NCBI GenBank assembly: GCA_963835935.1
Contig: CAWIHK010000006.1
Location: forward strand, 248,001-312,000
DNA length: 64,000 nucleotides
Source of the DNA: CAWIHK01 sp963835935
Lineage (GTDB): Bacteria > Bacteroidota > Ignavibacteria > UBA10030 > CAVZMI01
Reading direction: 5' to 3'
The position numbers and the translations under genes were made by a program. Positions 16,833-25,250 of this stretch are shown here, piece after piece. The notes under the pieces are model-generated. The model saw only the letters and a program-made list of their open reading frames with translations. It searched no databases and was not told the origin of the DNA. Numbering within the stretch: the stretch's first letter is position 1; each line of letters begins with the position of its first letter.

Positions 16833-17444
16833 ATGTCGCTCATGACGGATCGTAATACAATGAAACTATGGATAGTTATATTCCTTTTGGGCGCTTATGT
16901 AATCCTCTTCACTTCCATCATTCTTTTTTATACTGATATCTGGTATAAATTTAAGGGAGCATATTTTTATGATACCGATTCCTTCATAAAAACAGATGGG
17001 AAAATTAAAAATAGTGAAATCTGTGTGAGGGAATATAGAAGGTCGAGGTATTTTATACTTGCTTTGATTCCTAAGACTTATTATCCGGGAATTACATATT
17101 CATTTGAGGTTGATCATAAGGAATACTCATCGGATAAAATTGCGTTTGCAAGAATTAACTTTTGATATTATGACAATGCACAAATATATATAAATAATTA
17201 TCCGGTCGGCAGTAAAGTAACCGTGTACTATGACCCTGATGATCCGGAAATATCTATTCTTGAGCCGGATAGAAAAGATTATTTTATAGATGAGATAATA
17301 CTGTTTATCATTCTTCCGGCGATGTTGTTCATTTTGCTTTTTAGAAGATATTCCAATCAGAAAGAGGAGTTACAAAATGAAGAATTAGAAGAAAAGCTAA
17401 ATGAGTTGGTTGAAGATGAAGAGAAAACTGTAGGAAAGCAATAA
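16833..17444 (+). pseudogene. DUF3592 membrane protein gene with in-frame TGA
   Basis: Reading from ATG 16833, a membrane segment (WIVIFLLGAYVILFTSIILF) is followed by the DUF3592 core (TDGKIKNSEICVREYRRSRY, GITYSFEVDHKEYSSDKIAF). A TGA at 17163-17165 interrupts the frame, which then continues without shift: YYDNAQIYINNYPVG, VTVYYDPDDPEISILEPDRK, a second membrane helix and an acidic tail ELEEKLNELVEDEEK. The intact paralogue at 17450 aligns across the stop (RSGHFEYAQEYVKKYPVG against NF-stop-YYDNAQIYINNYPVG). This is a nonsense mutation; TGA is a normal stop in neighbouring genes. Confidence 0.75.
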
Positions 17445-17449
17445 TTATT

Positions 17450-18043
17450 ATGATTACCGGTAGAATAATTTTTTGGTCTGCAGTAATAGCATTAAGTGGT
17501 TTTATCTTTCTTTTTTCCCTAATTTCGATCATTAATAACTGGGATGAAATTAAAGATTCATATCATTATGATGCTGATTCTTTTTCAACAACCGATGGAA
17601 TTATTCTAGAAAGTGAAGTCGGAAAAGAAATTTATTCCAGCAGGAATAGAGAGAATTTTAGTCGTGTTGATATTGCAAGGTATTATCCTTATATCGTATA
17701 TTCATTCAAGATAGATAATAAAAAATTCATCTCAGAGAAAAATGCATTAAAAAGAATTAGATCTGGTCATTTCGAATATGCGCAAGAATATGTAAAAAAA
17801 TATCCAGTTGGTAATAAAGTGATAGTGTATTTCGACCCGGATAATCCGAATATCTCTATACTCGATCCAGATACTAAAGAATATTCTGTTGGTCCTATAA
17901 CAGGAATTTTAATTCTTCCTTTAGGCATAATAACTTTAATTCTAAAACTATATTTCAAACAAAAGCGAAAACCGCTAGATGAGAAATTGGAAGAAAAATT
18001 AGATGAGTTGGTTGAAGATGAAGAGAAAAATGACGGGAAATAA
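17450..18043 (+). CDS. DUF3592 domain membrane protein
   Basis: The 197-residue product has an N-terminal membrane helix (residues 5-27), an extracytoplasmic beta region with TTDGIILESEVGKE, YYPYIVYSFKIDNKKF and the conserved NKVIVYFDPDNPNISILDP, then a second helix (residues 145-165) and a charged cytoplasmic tail (LDEKLEEKLDELVEDEEK). The function of DUF3592 proteins is unknown. It sits 5 bp after the broken paralogue and shares its tail sequence, so the pair is a tandem duplication. Confidence 0.8.
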   Translation: MITGRIIFWSAVIALSGFIFLFSLISIINNWDEIKDSYHYDADSFSTTDGIILESEVGKEIYSSRNRENFSRVDIARYYPYIVYSFKIDNKKFISEKNALKRIRSGHFEYAQEYVKKYPVGNKVIVYFDPDNPNISILDPDTKEYSVGPITGILILPLGIITLILKLYFKQKRKPLDEKLEEKLDELVEDEEKNDGK

Positions 18044-18083
18044 AAATTTTAAGCATAATAGAATTATGCAGGAGATGATGTAA

Positions 18084-18758
18084 TTGAGAATAAGAAAATT
18101 AGAAGATATTCGGAGGCATTTGCCAGCTCATCCAGGAATTCAAGGCAAAGAAGAATATTTTAATTCGGTCGTTTTGTTATTGCTTATCCCGGTTGATGAT
18201 GAGTATCATTTTGTATTTCAGAAACGATGTCCGGACATCCGGCAGGGTGGAGAGATATGTCTGCCTGGTGGAAAATACGATCCTGAAAAAGATTTATCTT
18301 TGGAAATGACAGCAATACGCGAGACGTCGGAAGAGTTGGGTATTCCGGGAAATATGATGAGGATCATCGGGCGGCTCGATACTGTAATCGCACCGATGGG
18401 AGCAACAGTAGATGTATTTGTCGGGACGTCGGATGTGTTGTTGGAAGAATTTAAAATTAACACGGAGGAAGTCGAAAAAGTATTTTCAATTCCTGTTTCA
18501 TGGTTTGAACAAAACAGCCCGGAAGAATATCAGGTTATGCTGAAAGTATTTCCTTCCTATATTGACGAAACAACTCAGCAGGAAATTATCTTGCTTCCGT
18601 CGGAAGCATTGGGTTTACCCGAACAATATCGGAAACCCTGGGGAGGTTTCAAACACAAAGTGTTTGTGTATAAAACGAGTGAAGGAATCATTTGGGGAAT
18701 AACGGCGAGAGTTATTCTGGATTTTGTCCGAAGAATTAATCAATCTTCCGAATATTGA
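18084..18758 (+). CDS. NUDIX hydrolase, CoA pyrophosphatase-like
   Basis: The 224-residue product has a NUDIX fold. The NUDIX box begins LPGGKYDPEKD (about residues 59-69) and ends AIRETSEELGI (75-85), supplying metal-binding glutamates. The preceding FQKRCPDIRQGGEICLPGG matches the UPF0035-type signature of CoA and acyl-CoA diphosphatases (NUDT7/CoAse), which cleave CoA to phosphopantetheine and 3',5'-ADP. The start is TTG 18084 with AGGAG nine bases upstream; no in-frame ATG is closer to the conserved N-terminus. Confidence 0.82.
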   Translation: MRIRKLEDIRRHLPAHPGIQGKEEYFNSVVLLLLIPVDDEYHFVFQKRCPDIRQGGEICLPGGKYDPEKDLSLEMTAIRETSEELGIPGNMMRIIGRLDTVIAPMGATVDVFVGTSDVLLEEFKINTEEVEKVFSIPVSWFEQNSPEEYQVMLKVFPSYIDETTQQEIILLPSEALGLPEQYRKPWGGFKHKVFVYKTSEGIIWGITARVILDFVRRINQSSEY

Positions 18759-18816
18759 GAGTGAATCACCCCGCGAAAGCTGTTCTTGAAATAGTCTAAT
18801 AATAATCGTTTTACTC

Positions 18817-18845
18817 TTGACAACTACATCCGGTTATTGTATATT
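18817..18845 (+). promoter_or_regulatory. sdpRI promoter
   Basis: TTGACA (18817-18822), a 17 bp spacer and TATATT (18840-18845). The palindromic operator begins two bases after the -10 hexamer, so a bound repressor would cover the start point. Confidence 0.7.
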
Positions 18846-18846
18846 A

Positions 18847-18868
18847 TATATGTACATAAGTACATATA
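18847..18868. promoter_or_regulatory. Palindromic operator for the ArsR-type regulator
   Basis: Perfect 9 bp arms TATATGTAC and GTACATATA around an ATAA spacer. The site overlaps the expected transcription start and lies 7 bp before the regulator's ATG. Dimeric ArsR/SdpR proteins bind such dyads; autorepression is inferred. Confidence 0.65.
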
Positions 18869-18875
18869 TCTAATT

Positions 18876-19148
18876 ATGAATACGTTAAATAATATCTTTA
18901 TGGCGCTCAGCGACCCAACACGAAGACGGATTATCGGCTTACTGAGGAAAAAAGATTTAACGCCGACTGAGTTGCTCGAAAATATGGAAGCAACTCAACC
19001 GACGCTTTCTCATCATCTCAATATCCTAAAGCGGGCCGATCTAATCGAAGGCACAAGGGAGGGACAATTCATCCGTTATTCATTGAATATGAGTGTTTTT
19101 AAAATGGCAGCCGAATTTCTCATAACATCAAAAGGGAGGAACAAATAA
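18876..19148 (+). CDS. sdpR: ArsR/SdpR-family transcriptional repressor
   Basis: About 90 residues form a winged helix: ALSDPTRRRIIGLLRKKDLT (residues 9-28), then recognition helix TQPTLSHHLNILKRADLI and wing GTREGQFIRYSLN. There are no metal-binding cysteines, so it is of the SdpR type, not a metal sensor. ATG 18876 is preferred over a further upstream ATG at 18837 because the operator and promoter lie between them. The next gene, encoding an SdpI-like membrane protein, begins 1 bp after the stop. In Bacillus the SdpI protein holds SdpR at the membrane to relieve repression; the same logic is inferred here. Confidence 0.85.
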   Translation: MNTLNNIFMALSDPTRRRIIGLLRKKDLTPTELLENMEATQPTLSHHLNILKRADLIEGTREGQFIRYSLNMSVFKMAAEFLITSKGRNK

Positions 19149-19149
19149 C

Positions 19150-19806
19150 ATGAAATGGTCTATGAAGAGAGAATTAATTCCATTGATCTCTATTCTAATA
19201 GTAACTCTATTGGCAATCCATTATTACCAGCAACTGCCGGATCCAATGCCGAGTCATTTTGATTCTCACGGGTATGTCAACGGTTGGATGGATAAAAACA
19301 ATTTTTTTACATTTCTTTTCAGTATAATGATCGGCATATATCTGATTATGACATTCATACCATTTATAGATCCGCTCAGGAAAAAAATCGAAGGGAAGTA
19401 CGGAATTATTCTCTTGCTTCGCAATATCGCCGTTGCGGTTTTTGTATTCATCTTTATCCTGATTCTTATTGCCGCATTGGAAGGTGTAATCCATTCGAAT
19501 ATGATTGGCGTTGCTTTGGGGATATTTTTTATCGTGATCGGAAGCTATATTCCAAAACTTCCGAGGAATTTGTTTGTAAAAATTTGCACAGTATGGATGA
19601 TTACATCGGATAAAATATGGAACAATTCTCGCATGCTTGGAGGATGGTTATTCACAGCTTCCGGATTGGTGCTCATTGTTTTCTCATTTCTCAAGGTTGA
19701 TATGGCTTTCGGGATAATTGTGAGTTTGATTCCCACCGCCATCATAAGCGGTTTTACTTATCCGTTCTCTCTTAATGAAAAACACCAAAAATCCGGTGAA
19801 TTATGA
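19150..19806 (+). CDS. sdpI: SdpI-family membrane protein (DUF1648)
   Basis: The 218-residue product has six hydrophobic segments. The first loop carries the DUF1648 signature LPDPMPSHFDSHGYVNGWMD (residues 29-48), and the later SdpI region includes IGSYIPKLPRNLFVKI and WNNSRMLGGWLF. In Bacillus, SdpI gives immunity to the SdpC toxin and senses it; outside Bacillus, SdpR/SdpI pairs often occur without sdpC, as here. It follows its regulator by one base, with GGGAGG upstream of the ATG, and should share the promoter at 18817. Confidence 0.85.
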   Translation: MKWSMKRELIPLISILIVTLLAIHYYQQLPDPMPSHFDSHGYVNGWMDKNNFFTFLFSIMIGIYLIMTFIPFIDPLRKKIEGKYGIILLLRNIAVAVFVFIFILILIAALEGVIHSNMIGVALGIFFIVIGSYIPKLPRNLFVKICTVWMITSDKIWNNSRMLGGWLFTASGLVLIVFSFLKVDMAFGIIVSLIPTAIISGFTYPFSLNEKHQKSGEL

Positions 19807-19902
19807 ATGATACAAAATCTGTAGTGTAAATAGTTTTGATAAGAAAGGTAAACCTAAAGCAGATAATTGTTGTTTTTTTGTGAACATCCTGGAAAGTACG
19901 TC

Positions 19903-20994
19903 TCAATCTTCAGGTTGAAATTTCTCGACTTCCTCGAGAATCGTCGCTACAATTTCTTCTTCTTTCACTTTCTTGATCATTTCGCCTTTTCGATAAAGTA
20001 TTCCGACGCCTTTCCCTGCCGCAATTCCAATATCGGCTTCGCTCGCTTCGCCGGGGCCATTTACAACACATCCTAAGATTGCTATCTTTATCGGTTTTTT
20101 TACATTAGATAATTTCGTTTCCAACTGTGCCATGATGCTGAACAAATCGACATCCAGCCTTCCGCATGTCGGACATGCGATCAATTCCACGTTCCGTGTT
20201 GCCAATCCGAGCGAACGGAGAATTTCTTTCCCAACTTCTATTTCTTTCACCGGATCATCTGTGAGAGAAACCCGAATCGTATCGCCGATTCCTTCTGCAA
20301 GAAGCGAGCCGATGCCCACTGCTGATTTGATAGTTCCGATGCGGGTTGGACCAGCTTCGGTGACACCTAGGTGAAGAGGAATGTTCGTTCGTTGAGCGAC
20401 AAGCCTGTATGCTTCGATCATTAATTTTACATTGGTAGATTTCACAGAGATAACAACGTCATGAAAATCGAATTCATCACAGATGTCGACGTGATGCATC
20501 GCGCTTTCGTACAATGCTTCTGCTGTCGGGTAGCCGTGCTTTTCGAGGATGTCCTGTTCGAGTGATCCGGAATTAACACCGATCCGGATTGGAATTCCTT
20601 TATCTTTCGCGCGGACGAGAACTTCTTTTATGCGGTCTTTTGAACCGATGTTGCCGGGATTGAGTCGCACCTTTGCGACATTGGCATCAATCGCTTTCAA
20701 TGCAAAAACATGATTGAAGTGAATGTCTGCCACAACTGGAATAGGGGAGTGTTGAACGATTTTAGGAATTGCTTCGGCGGCTTCTTTATCATTTATTGTT
20801 ACACGAATAATATCGCAGCCTACATTAGCGACGCTGTAAATTTGTTTCAGTGTTCCTTCGACGTCGGCTGTTTTTGTTTTCGTCATCGATTGTACAGAAA
20901 TTGGAGCGCCACCGCCAATCTTAATTCCGCCAACATTGACCTGTCGCGTATCTCGCCGCAAACCGACTTTATATGTATTCTGCATTTCTTTCAT
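19903..20994 (-). CDS. ispG: 4-hydroxy-3-methylbut-2-enyl-diphosphate synthase
   Basis: About 363 residues. IspG converts MEcPP to HMBPP, the penultimate step of the non-mevalonate isoprenoid pathway, using a 4Fe-4S cluster. Visible marks are RQVNVGGIKIGGGAPISVQS, PVVADIHFNH, the KVRLNPGNIG motif and three cluster cysteines in LIACPTCGR and LGCVVNGPGEA. The internal ATG (20994, MKEMQNTYKVGLRRD) is chosen because homologues begin near there; the frame opens 22 codons earlier at a GTG directly abutting the rhomboid gene's stop. The two genes are likely co-transcribed. Confidence 0.93.
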   Translation of the reverse strand: MKEMQNTYKVGLRRDTRQVNVGGIKIGGGAPISVQSMTKTKTADVEGTLKQIYSVANVGCDIIRVTINDKEAAEAIPKIVQHSPIPVVADIHFNHVFALKAIDANVAKVRLNPGNIGSKDRIKEVLVRAKDKGIPIRIGVNSGSLEQDILEKHGYPTAEALYESAMHHVDICDEFDFHDVVISVKSTNVKLMIEAYRLVAQRTNIPLHLGVTEAGPTRIGTIKSAVGIGSLLAEGIGDTIRVSLTDDPVKEIEVGKEILRSLGLATRNVELIACPTCGRLDVDLFSIMAQLETKLSNVKKPIKIAILGCVVNGPGEASEADIGIAAGKGVGILYRKGEMIKKVKEEEIVATILEEVEKFQPED

Positions 20995-21060
20995 TTTTCG
21001 TTCTTCACAGCCGTCTCGGCTTGCAATGAAGACTACTCTTGATCTAATCCTTTTTATCAC

Positions 21061-21984
21061 TCAGTTCAGCTTTTTACTTGCATCAAAAAGAATTCTCTTT
21101 TCATCTTCTGTCAAACTTTGATAACCGCCGCGGCTAATTTTATCGAGGATGTTGTCGATTCGTTCTTGGGTTATCTGTTGCTCGGTTTTTGGTTTTTGGT
21201 TACCGTAATCCCGGATATCATAAAACTTCGCGTCTTCAGTTCCGTTTCCGTTTGGTTTTATCGTATTGTTTTGGAATCGAATTCCGGTCGGCCCCCGAAA
21301 ACGTTTAAAAATATTCTGAAACGGCAATCGCTGTCTATCGATCAACAACATGACATATCCTACTGCAGCTCCACCTAAATGTGCGAAGTGGGCGACTCCG
21401 CCATTATCTGAATTCATGACAGAAATAATCTCGATTACCATATAAATCGCAACGAAGTATTTTGCGCGAATTGGAATGAAAATCGGAAACATAAAAATTG
21501 GCCGGTCGGGGAACATGAACCCGAATGCAAGTAGCACGCCGTACACTGCTCCGGATGCTCCGACAGTCGGAGCAGTACTGGTGAAAAGCGGAGCAATAAG
21601 AAGATTTGCTAAGCCCGCGCCAATTCCGCAGGTAAAATAATAAATAGTAAAGTGTCGGGAACCCCAAGTATTCTCAAGCTCCATGCCGAACATCCAGAGC
21701 GCAAGCATATTGAAGAAAATATGTGCGAAACCCGCATGCATGAAAAGATATGTTACTAATTGCCAGATTCGAAATCCATGGCCAATCGGATTGAGAGCAA
21801 AGACTCGCAAGAAAATCGATTCTATTGGAATTCCATTGATACTGTAAAAACTGGCTAAGACGAGTAAGAGAAATACAGCCAGATTTGAAAGTAAGAGTGT
21901 TTTTATTACAGGAGGAAAAAATGAAAATCCTCCGAAAAAACTCGGCCGATAATAATTGCCACTCCCGTATTGACGGTACGCCAT
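21061..21984 (-). CDS. Rhomboid family intramembrane serine protease
   Basis: The 307-residue product has six membrane segments. The catalytic Ser is in GASGAVYGVL (about residue 145) and the His in VAHFAHLGGAAVGY (about 200); HAGFAHIFFNMLALWMFG (about 88-105) is the rhomboid HxxxN signature. The C-terminal 70 residues form a soluble tail ending in DNILDKISRGGYQSLTEDEK, a short domain often found on rhomboids of this lineage. It cleaves membrane proteins within the bilayer. It is upstream of ispG in the same operon. Confidence 0.9.
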   Translation of the reverse strand: MAYRQYGSGNYYRPSFFGGFSFFPPVIKTLLLSNLAVFLLLVLASFYSINGIPIESIFLRVFALNPIGHGFRIWQLVTYLFMHAGFAHIFFNMLALWMFGMELENTWGSRHFTIYYFTCGIGAGLANLLIAPLFTSTAPTVGASGAVYGVLLAFGFMFPDRPIFMFPIFIPIRAKYFVAIYMVIEIISVMNSDNGGVAHFAHLGGAAVGYVMLLIDRQRLPFQNIFKRFRGPTGIRFQNNTIKPNGNGTEDAKFYDIRDYGNQKPKTEQQITQERIDNILDKISRGGYQSLTEDEKRILFDASKKLN

Positions 21985-22040
21985 TGATGCCCTTTATAAA
22001 TAATAATCAATTAAACAAAGATAATTAAAAAATCAGTAAA

Positions 22041-22249
22041 TAGTTCACACTGAAAAACCTTTGTGTCCTTCATAGATCGCCAACTCAACTTTGCGATCTT
22101 TTCCCGAAGGGATGCCTTCGGCAGTGGTTAACCACAAAGTACACAGAGAATAAATGGCTTTTCCCGAAGGGATCCCTTTGGGACTATGAAGAGCACGAAG
22201 GAATATTTCATATGACTTATCATTTAATTGACTTTTTCAGCGTGAACTA
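22041..22249. repeat. Nested inverted-repeat element (about 209 bp)
   Basis: The outer 17 bp arms TAGTTCACACTGAAAAA (22041-22057) and TTTTTCAGCGTGAACTA (22233-22249) match except at one base. Inner 18 bp arms, CCTTTGTGTCCTTCATAG (22058-22075) and CTATGAAGAGCACGAAGG, match at 15 positions. In the middle are two short hairpins that share the string CTTTTCCCGAAGGGAT. No ORF is present. Its size and nested layout resemble the element at 10526-10729, although the sequence differs. It fills most of the gap between the rhomboid and pgk genes. Confidence 0.7.
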
Positions 22250-22300
22250 AATAATTCAACAAGTATTGCAAGTTTTTCGTTTCAATGATTTGTATTCATA

Positions 22301-22333
22301 AAAAATCCCTACGAATTTGTAAACTCGTAGGGA
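22301..22333 (-). terminator. Rho-independent terminator of pgk
   Basis: On the minus strand, TCCCTACGA and TCGTAGGGA form a perfect 9 bp stem (plus-strand arms 22306-22314 and 22325-22333) followed by a run of T. It begins 20 bp after the pgk stop. Confidence 0.85.
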
Positions 22334-22353
22334 ATAAACGGTGTAAAATCAAA

Positions 22354-23619
22354 TCATTTATCGTTTAACGCGGCGACGCCGGGAAGAATCTTTCCTTCGA
22401 GAAATTCGAGCGATGCTCCTCCGCCTGTCGATACGTGGGAAACAGATTTTTCCAGTCCGGCTTTTGCGATTGCTGAAGCGGAATCTCCTCCTCCGATGAT
22501 GGTGGTAGTTCCTGTTTTAGTAGCATTGGCGAGTGATTGTGCTATCGCATTCGTGCCTTTCGCGAAGTTTTCCATTTCAAACACGCCCATTGGTCCGTTC
22601 CACACAACCGTTTTTGCTTTTTTGATTTCATCGGAAAACAGTTTTATTGTTTCCGGTCCGATATCGAGTCCTTGCCAATCGGCAGGAATTTGATTGACCT
22701 TCACGATTTTCGTCGCGGCATTGTTGTCGAATTTATCGGCGATAACGCAATCGACCGGTAAATACAATTTAATATTCTTCGCTTTTGCTTCATCGAGAAT
22801 TTTCTTCGCAAGTTCGACTTTGTCTGCTTCGAGCAGTGATCTCCCGATTTCCAATCCCTGAGCTTTGAAGAAAGTGAACATCATTCCGCCGCCGATTAGG
22901 AGTGCGTCGACTTTTTGCATAAGGTTTTGGATGACATCAATTTTACCGGAAATCTTCGCGCCGCCAAGAATTGCCACGTAGGGCTTCACTGGATTCTCGA
23001 TTGCCTTGTTCAAATATTCGAGTTCTTTTTCCATCAAGAAACCTGCAACCGCCGGCAAATACTTCGCGATGGTTTCGGTTGAAGCGTGAGCACGGTGCGC
23101 AGAACCAAATGCATCGTTCACAAAAACATCGGCGTATGACGCGAGTTCTTTAGCCATCCGCTCTCGATCGGCGGGATCCTTCGAGGTTTCTTCTTTGTGG
23201 AAGCGTGTATTTTCCAACATTAATACTTCGCCATCTTTCAAACCGTTAACCGCTTCTTTCGCTGCAGGTCCAATGGCTGCCGGGGCAAGCTTCACCGGCC
23301 TTTTAAGAAGTTCTGCTAAATGTTCGGCTATCGGTTTCATTTTATGTTTGCCTTCGATGAATTTTGCTTCATCGAATGGCTTTCCTTCTTTCTCGGCTTT
23401 TTCTTTTGCTTTTTGTGTATCCTTTTTCGGGTCGCCGAGATGCGACATAAGAATTAAGTATTTTGGTTTTTGATCAAGAACGTAGTTGATGGTTGGCAAT
23501 GCCGCACGCATCCGAATATCATCCTGGATGACGCCGCTTTTCATCGGAACATTGAAATCGACACGCATGATAACGCGCTTGCCCTCAAAATCGATGTCTC
23601 GAACAGTTTTCTTATTCAT
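22354..23619 (-). CDS. pgk: Phosphoglycerate kinase
   Basis: About 421 residues, the usual size. The enzyme transfers phosphate from 1,3-bisphosphoglycerate to ADP. Visible are VIMRVDFNVPMK (residues 15-26), LMSHLGDPKKD, NDAFGSAHRAHAS, the hinge YVAILGGAKISGKIDV, nucleotide-binding WNGPMGVFEMENFAKGTNA and the final IIGGGDSASA...VSTGGGASLEFLEG. ATG 23619 (MNKKTVRDIDFEG) is chosen; the frame stays open 16 codons further, into non-homologous sequence. It lies 88 bp downstream of gap and ends at a clear terminator, so the two glycolytic genes form one unit. Confidence 0.96.
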   Translation of the reverse strand: MNKKTVRDIDFEGKRVIMRVDFNVPMKSGVIQDDIRMRAALPTINYVLDQKPKYLILMSHLGDPKKDTQKAKEKAEKEGKPFDEAKFIEGKHKMKPIAEHLAELLKRPVKLAPAAIGPAAKEAVNGLKDGEVLMLENTRFHKEETSKDPADRERMAKELASYADVFVNDAFGSAHRAHASTETIAKYLPAVAGFLMEKELEYLNKAIENPVKPYVAILGGAKISGKIDVIQNLMQKVDALLIGGGMMFTFFKAQGLEIGRSLLEADKVELAKKILDEAKAKNIKLYLPVDCVIADKFDNNAATKIVKVNQIPADWQGLDIGPETIKLFSDEIKKAKTVVWNGPMGVFEMENFAKGTNAIAQSLANATKTGTTTIIGGGDSASAIAKAGLEKSVSHVSTGGGASLEFLEGKILPGVAALNDK

Positions 23620-23707
23620 GATATTTGTCCATAGTTTAAATAAAAGGGCTATGCACAAAATTCGCACACAGCCCGTGTTGGATGAATTACATTGTATCTG
23701 CGATTGG

Positions 23708-24772
23708 TTAGAGTTTGGAAGCGATCAAGTTCAACAGATCGACTGTCCGAACTGAGTAACCCCACTCATTGTCGTACCACGACACGACTTTGAAAAATCT
23801 CTTTTCACCCTTCAAGTTGTTTTGCTTCGTTGCCAGCGAATCATAGATGGATGAACGATCATCGTGGATGAAGTCTGTTGACACAACTTCTTCACTTGAG
23901 TATCCGAGAATTCCTTTTAAGTAGGACTCGGACGCTTTTTTCATTGCTGCATCGATTTCTTCGATCGATGTATCGCGCGTTGTACGGAACGTCAGATCAA
24001 CTACCGAAACATCCGGTGTTGGAATACGGAACGACATGCCTGTGAGTTTTCCTTTTGTTACTGGAAGGACTTCGCCGACTGCTTTCGCCGCACCGGTCGT
24101 TGATGGAATGATGTTGATTGCCGCTGCACGGCCGCCTCTCCAATCCTTCTTTGAGGGACCATCTACTGTTTTCTGCGTAGCTGTATAGGAATGAATTGTA
24201 GTCATCAAACCTGTTTCAATGCCCATTCCTTCCTTCAAAATAACATGAACAACCGGAGCAAGGCAATTTGTCGTGCAGGATGCATTAGAAATGATATTGT
24301 GTTTTGCGGAATCATATTCACCATCGTTCACACCCATGACTATCGTTTTTACTTCTCCCTTAGCAGGAGCAGAAATAAGCACTTTTTTTGCGCCGGCTGC
24401 AAGGTGGCCTTTCGCTTTTTCTGAGTCTGTAAATAATCCGGTTGATTCGATAACGACTTCAACACCAAGCTCTTTCCATGGTAATTGTGATGGATCTTTT
24501 TGTGCGAGTACGCATTTTACTTTATGGCCATTGATGACGAGAATATCATCTGCTTCCAGCGATGGATTGCTTTTTTCGCTGCTTAATGATCCTTTGAAAT
24601 GACCATGAATAGAATCATATTTCAATTGATAAGCGAAGTATTTTGCATCGGTACTAACATCAACCACGGCAACGACGTCGATTGATTTCCCGAGATATCC
24701 TTTATCAGCCATGACATTTACAATTTGTCGTCCAATACGGCCGAACCCATTAATTCCTACTTTTACCGCCAT
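23708..24772 (-). CDS. gap: Glyceraldehyde-3-phosphate dehydrogenase, type I
   Basis: About 354 residues. The enzyme oxidises glyceraldehyde-3-phosphate with NAD and phosphate. The N-terminal Rossmann motif is VGINGFGRIGRQI; the active-site block NIISNASCTTNCLAPV carries the catalytic Cys; the catalytic His is in TTIHSYTATQ; SWYDNEWGYS is near the end. The start is ATG 24772, with GAGGAGG about nine bases upstream. Two codons earlier a TTG is also in frame. A promoter at 24839-24867 precedes it, and pgk follows. Confidence 0.96.
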   Translation of the reverse strand: MAVKVGINGFGRIGRQIVNVMADKGYLGKSIDVVAVVDVSTDAKYFAYQLKYDSIHGHFKGSLSSEKSNPSLEADDILVINGHKVKCVLAQKDPSQLPWKELGVEVVIESTGLFTDSEKAKGHLAAGAKKVLISAPAKGEVKTIVMGVNDGEYDSAKHNIISNASCTTNCLAPVVHVILKEGMGIETGLMTTIHSYTATQKTVDGPSKKDWRGGRAAAINIIPSTTGAAKAVGEVLPVTKGKLTGMSFRIPTPDVSVVDLTFRTTRDTSIEEIDAAMKKASESYLKGILGYSSEEVVSTDFIHDDRSSIYDSLATKQNNLKGEKRFFKVVSWYDNEWGYSVRTVDLLNLIASKL

Positions 24773-24838
24773 GTACAAACCTCCTCGTTCTTAAATAAAA
24801 TTAACACTAAAGCAATTATTCGTTAATATCCAATATTA

Positions 24839-24867
24839 TTTATACGCAAAAATGCGACAAAAGTCAA
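24839..24867 (-). promoter_or_regulatory. gap-pgk promoter
   Basis: Read on the minus strand: TTGACT, exactly 17 bp, then TATAAA (plus-strand TTTATA at 24839-24844 and AGTCAA at 24862-24867). Transcription would begin about 60 nt before the gap ATG. Confidence 0.7.
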
Positions 24868-24975
24868 TTTTTTTTAATTGCATTTTGTTGTGGTGTGAAA
24901 TTCGGATAAACTTGTAGAACGAGCAGTTTGCTCGTCCTAAGCAGCCGTCTTGTTCTTTCTATTTCTGAGATGTCA

Positions 24976-25250
24976 TTAAGATTTCTTTTTTTTCAGCCAA
25001 TCGTAAAAATCACCCAAGACGCGGTTGTAGGAGTACGCCAGCGGAGTCGCGCGGATTTGTTCTTCATTGAAATAAAAACATCTCTGGCCTTCGTGAAGAG
25101 GAATAATTCCCGGGTCCAGATCGATATGTTTGAGAAACACGTACTCATTGAAATCTTCGTGGTGATATTCCCGGAAAAGAATAATCTCTCCGAGGTCGAG
25201 TTCAAGTTCCTCCATCATTTCACGGCGGATTGTTTGTTCCGGCGTTTCGC
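24976..25250 (-). pseudogene. C-terminal part of a NUDIX hydrolase gene split by an IS
   Basis: This downstream fragment repeats the end of the NUDIX box (ETPEQTIRREMMEELELDLG) and continues through EYHHEDFNEYVFLKHIDLDP to the original C-terminus FYDWLKKKKS. Its first 101 bases duplicate 26898-26998. Without its own start it is not expected to make a working enzyme. The intact gene would have encoded about 137 residues. Confidence 0.9.
25150..25250. repeat. 101 bp target-site duplication, left copy
   Basis: Bases 25150-25250 match 26898-26998 at a constant offset of 1,748, directly abutting both ends of the insertion sequence. Outside these limits the sequences differ (25149 T against 26897 G; 25251 C against 26999 T). 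A long duplication is typical of IS1634-type insertions. Confidence 0.9.

Noticed and set aside
17163..17165. TGA read as Trp or selenocysteine
   Set aside because: TGA ends many neighbouring genes, the paralogue has no Cys or Trp there, and no SECIS-like hairpin is evident after it.
24918..24935. ACGAGCA/TGCTCGT hairpin as the gap terminator or an att site
   Set aside because: It lies upstream of gap, lacks a T-run, and has no second copy nearby.
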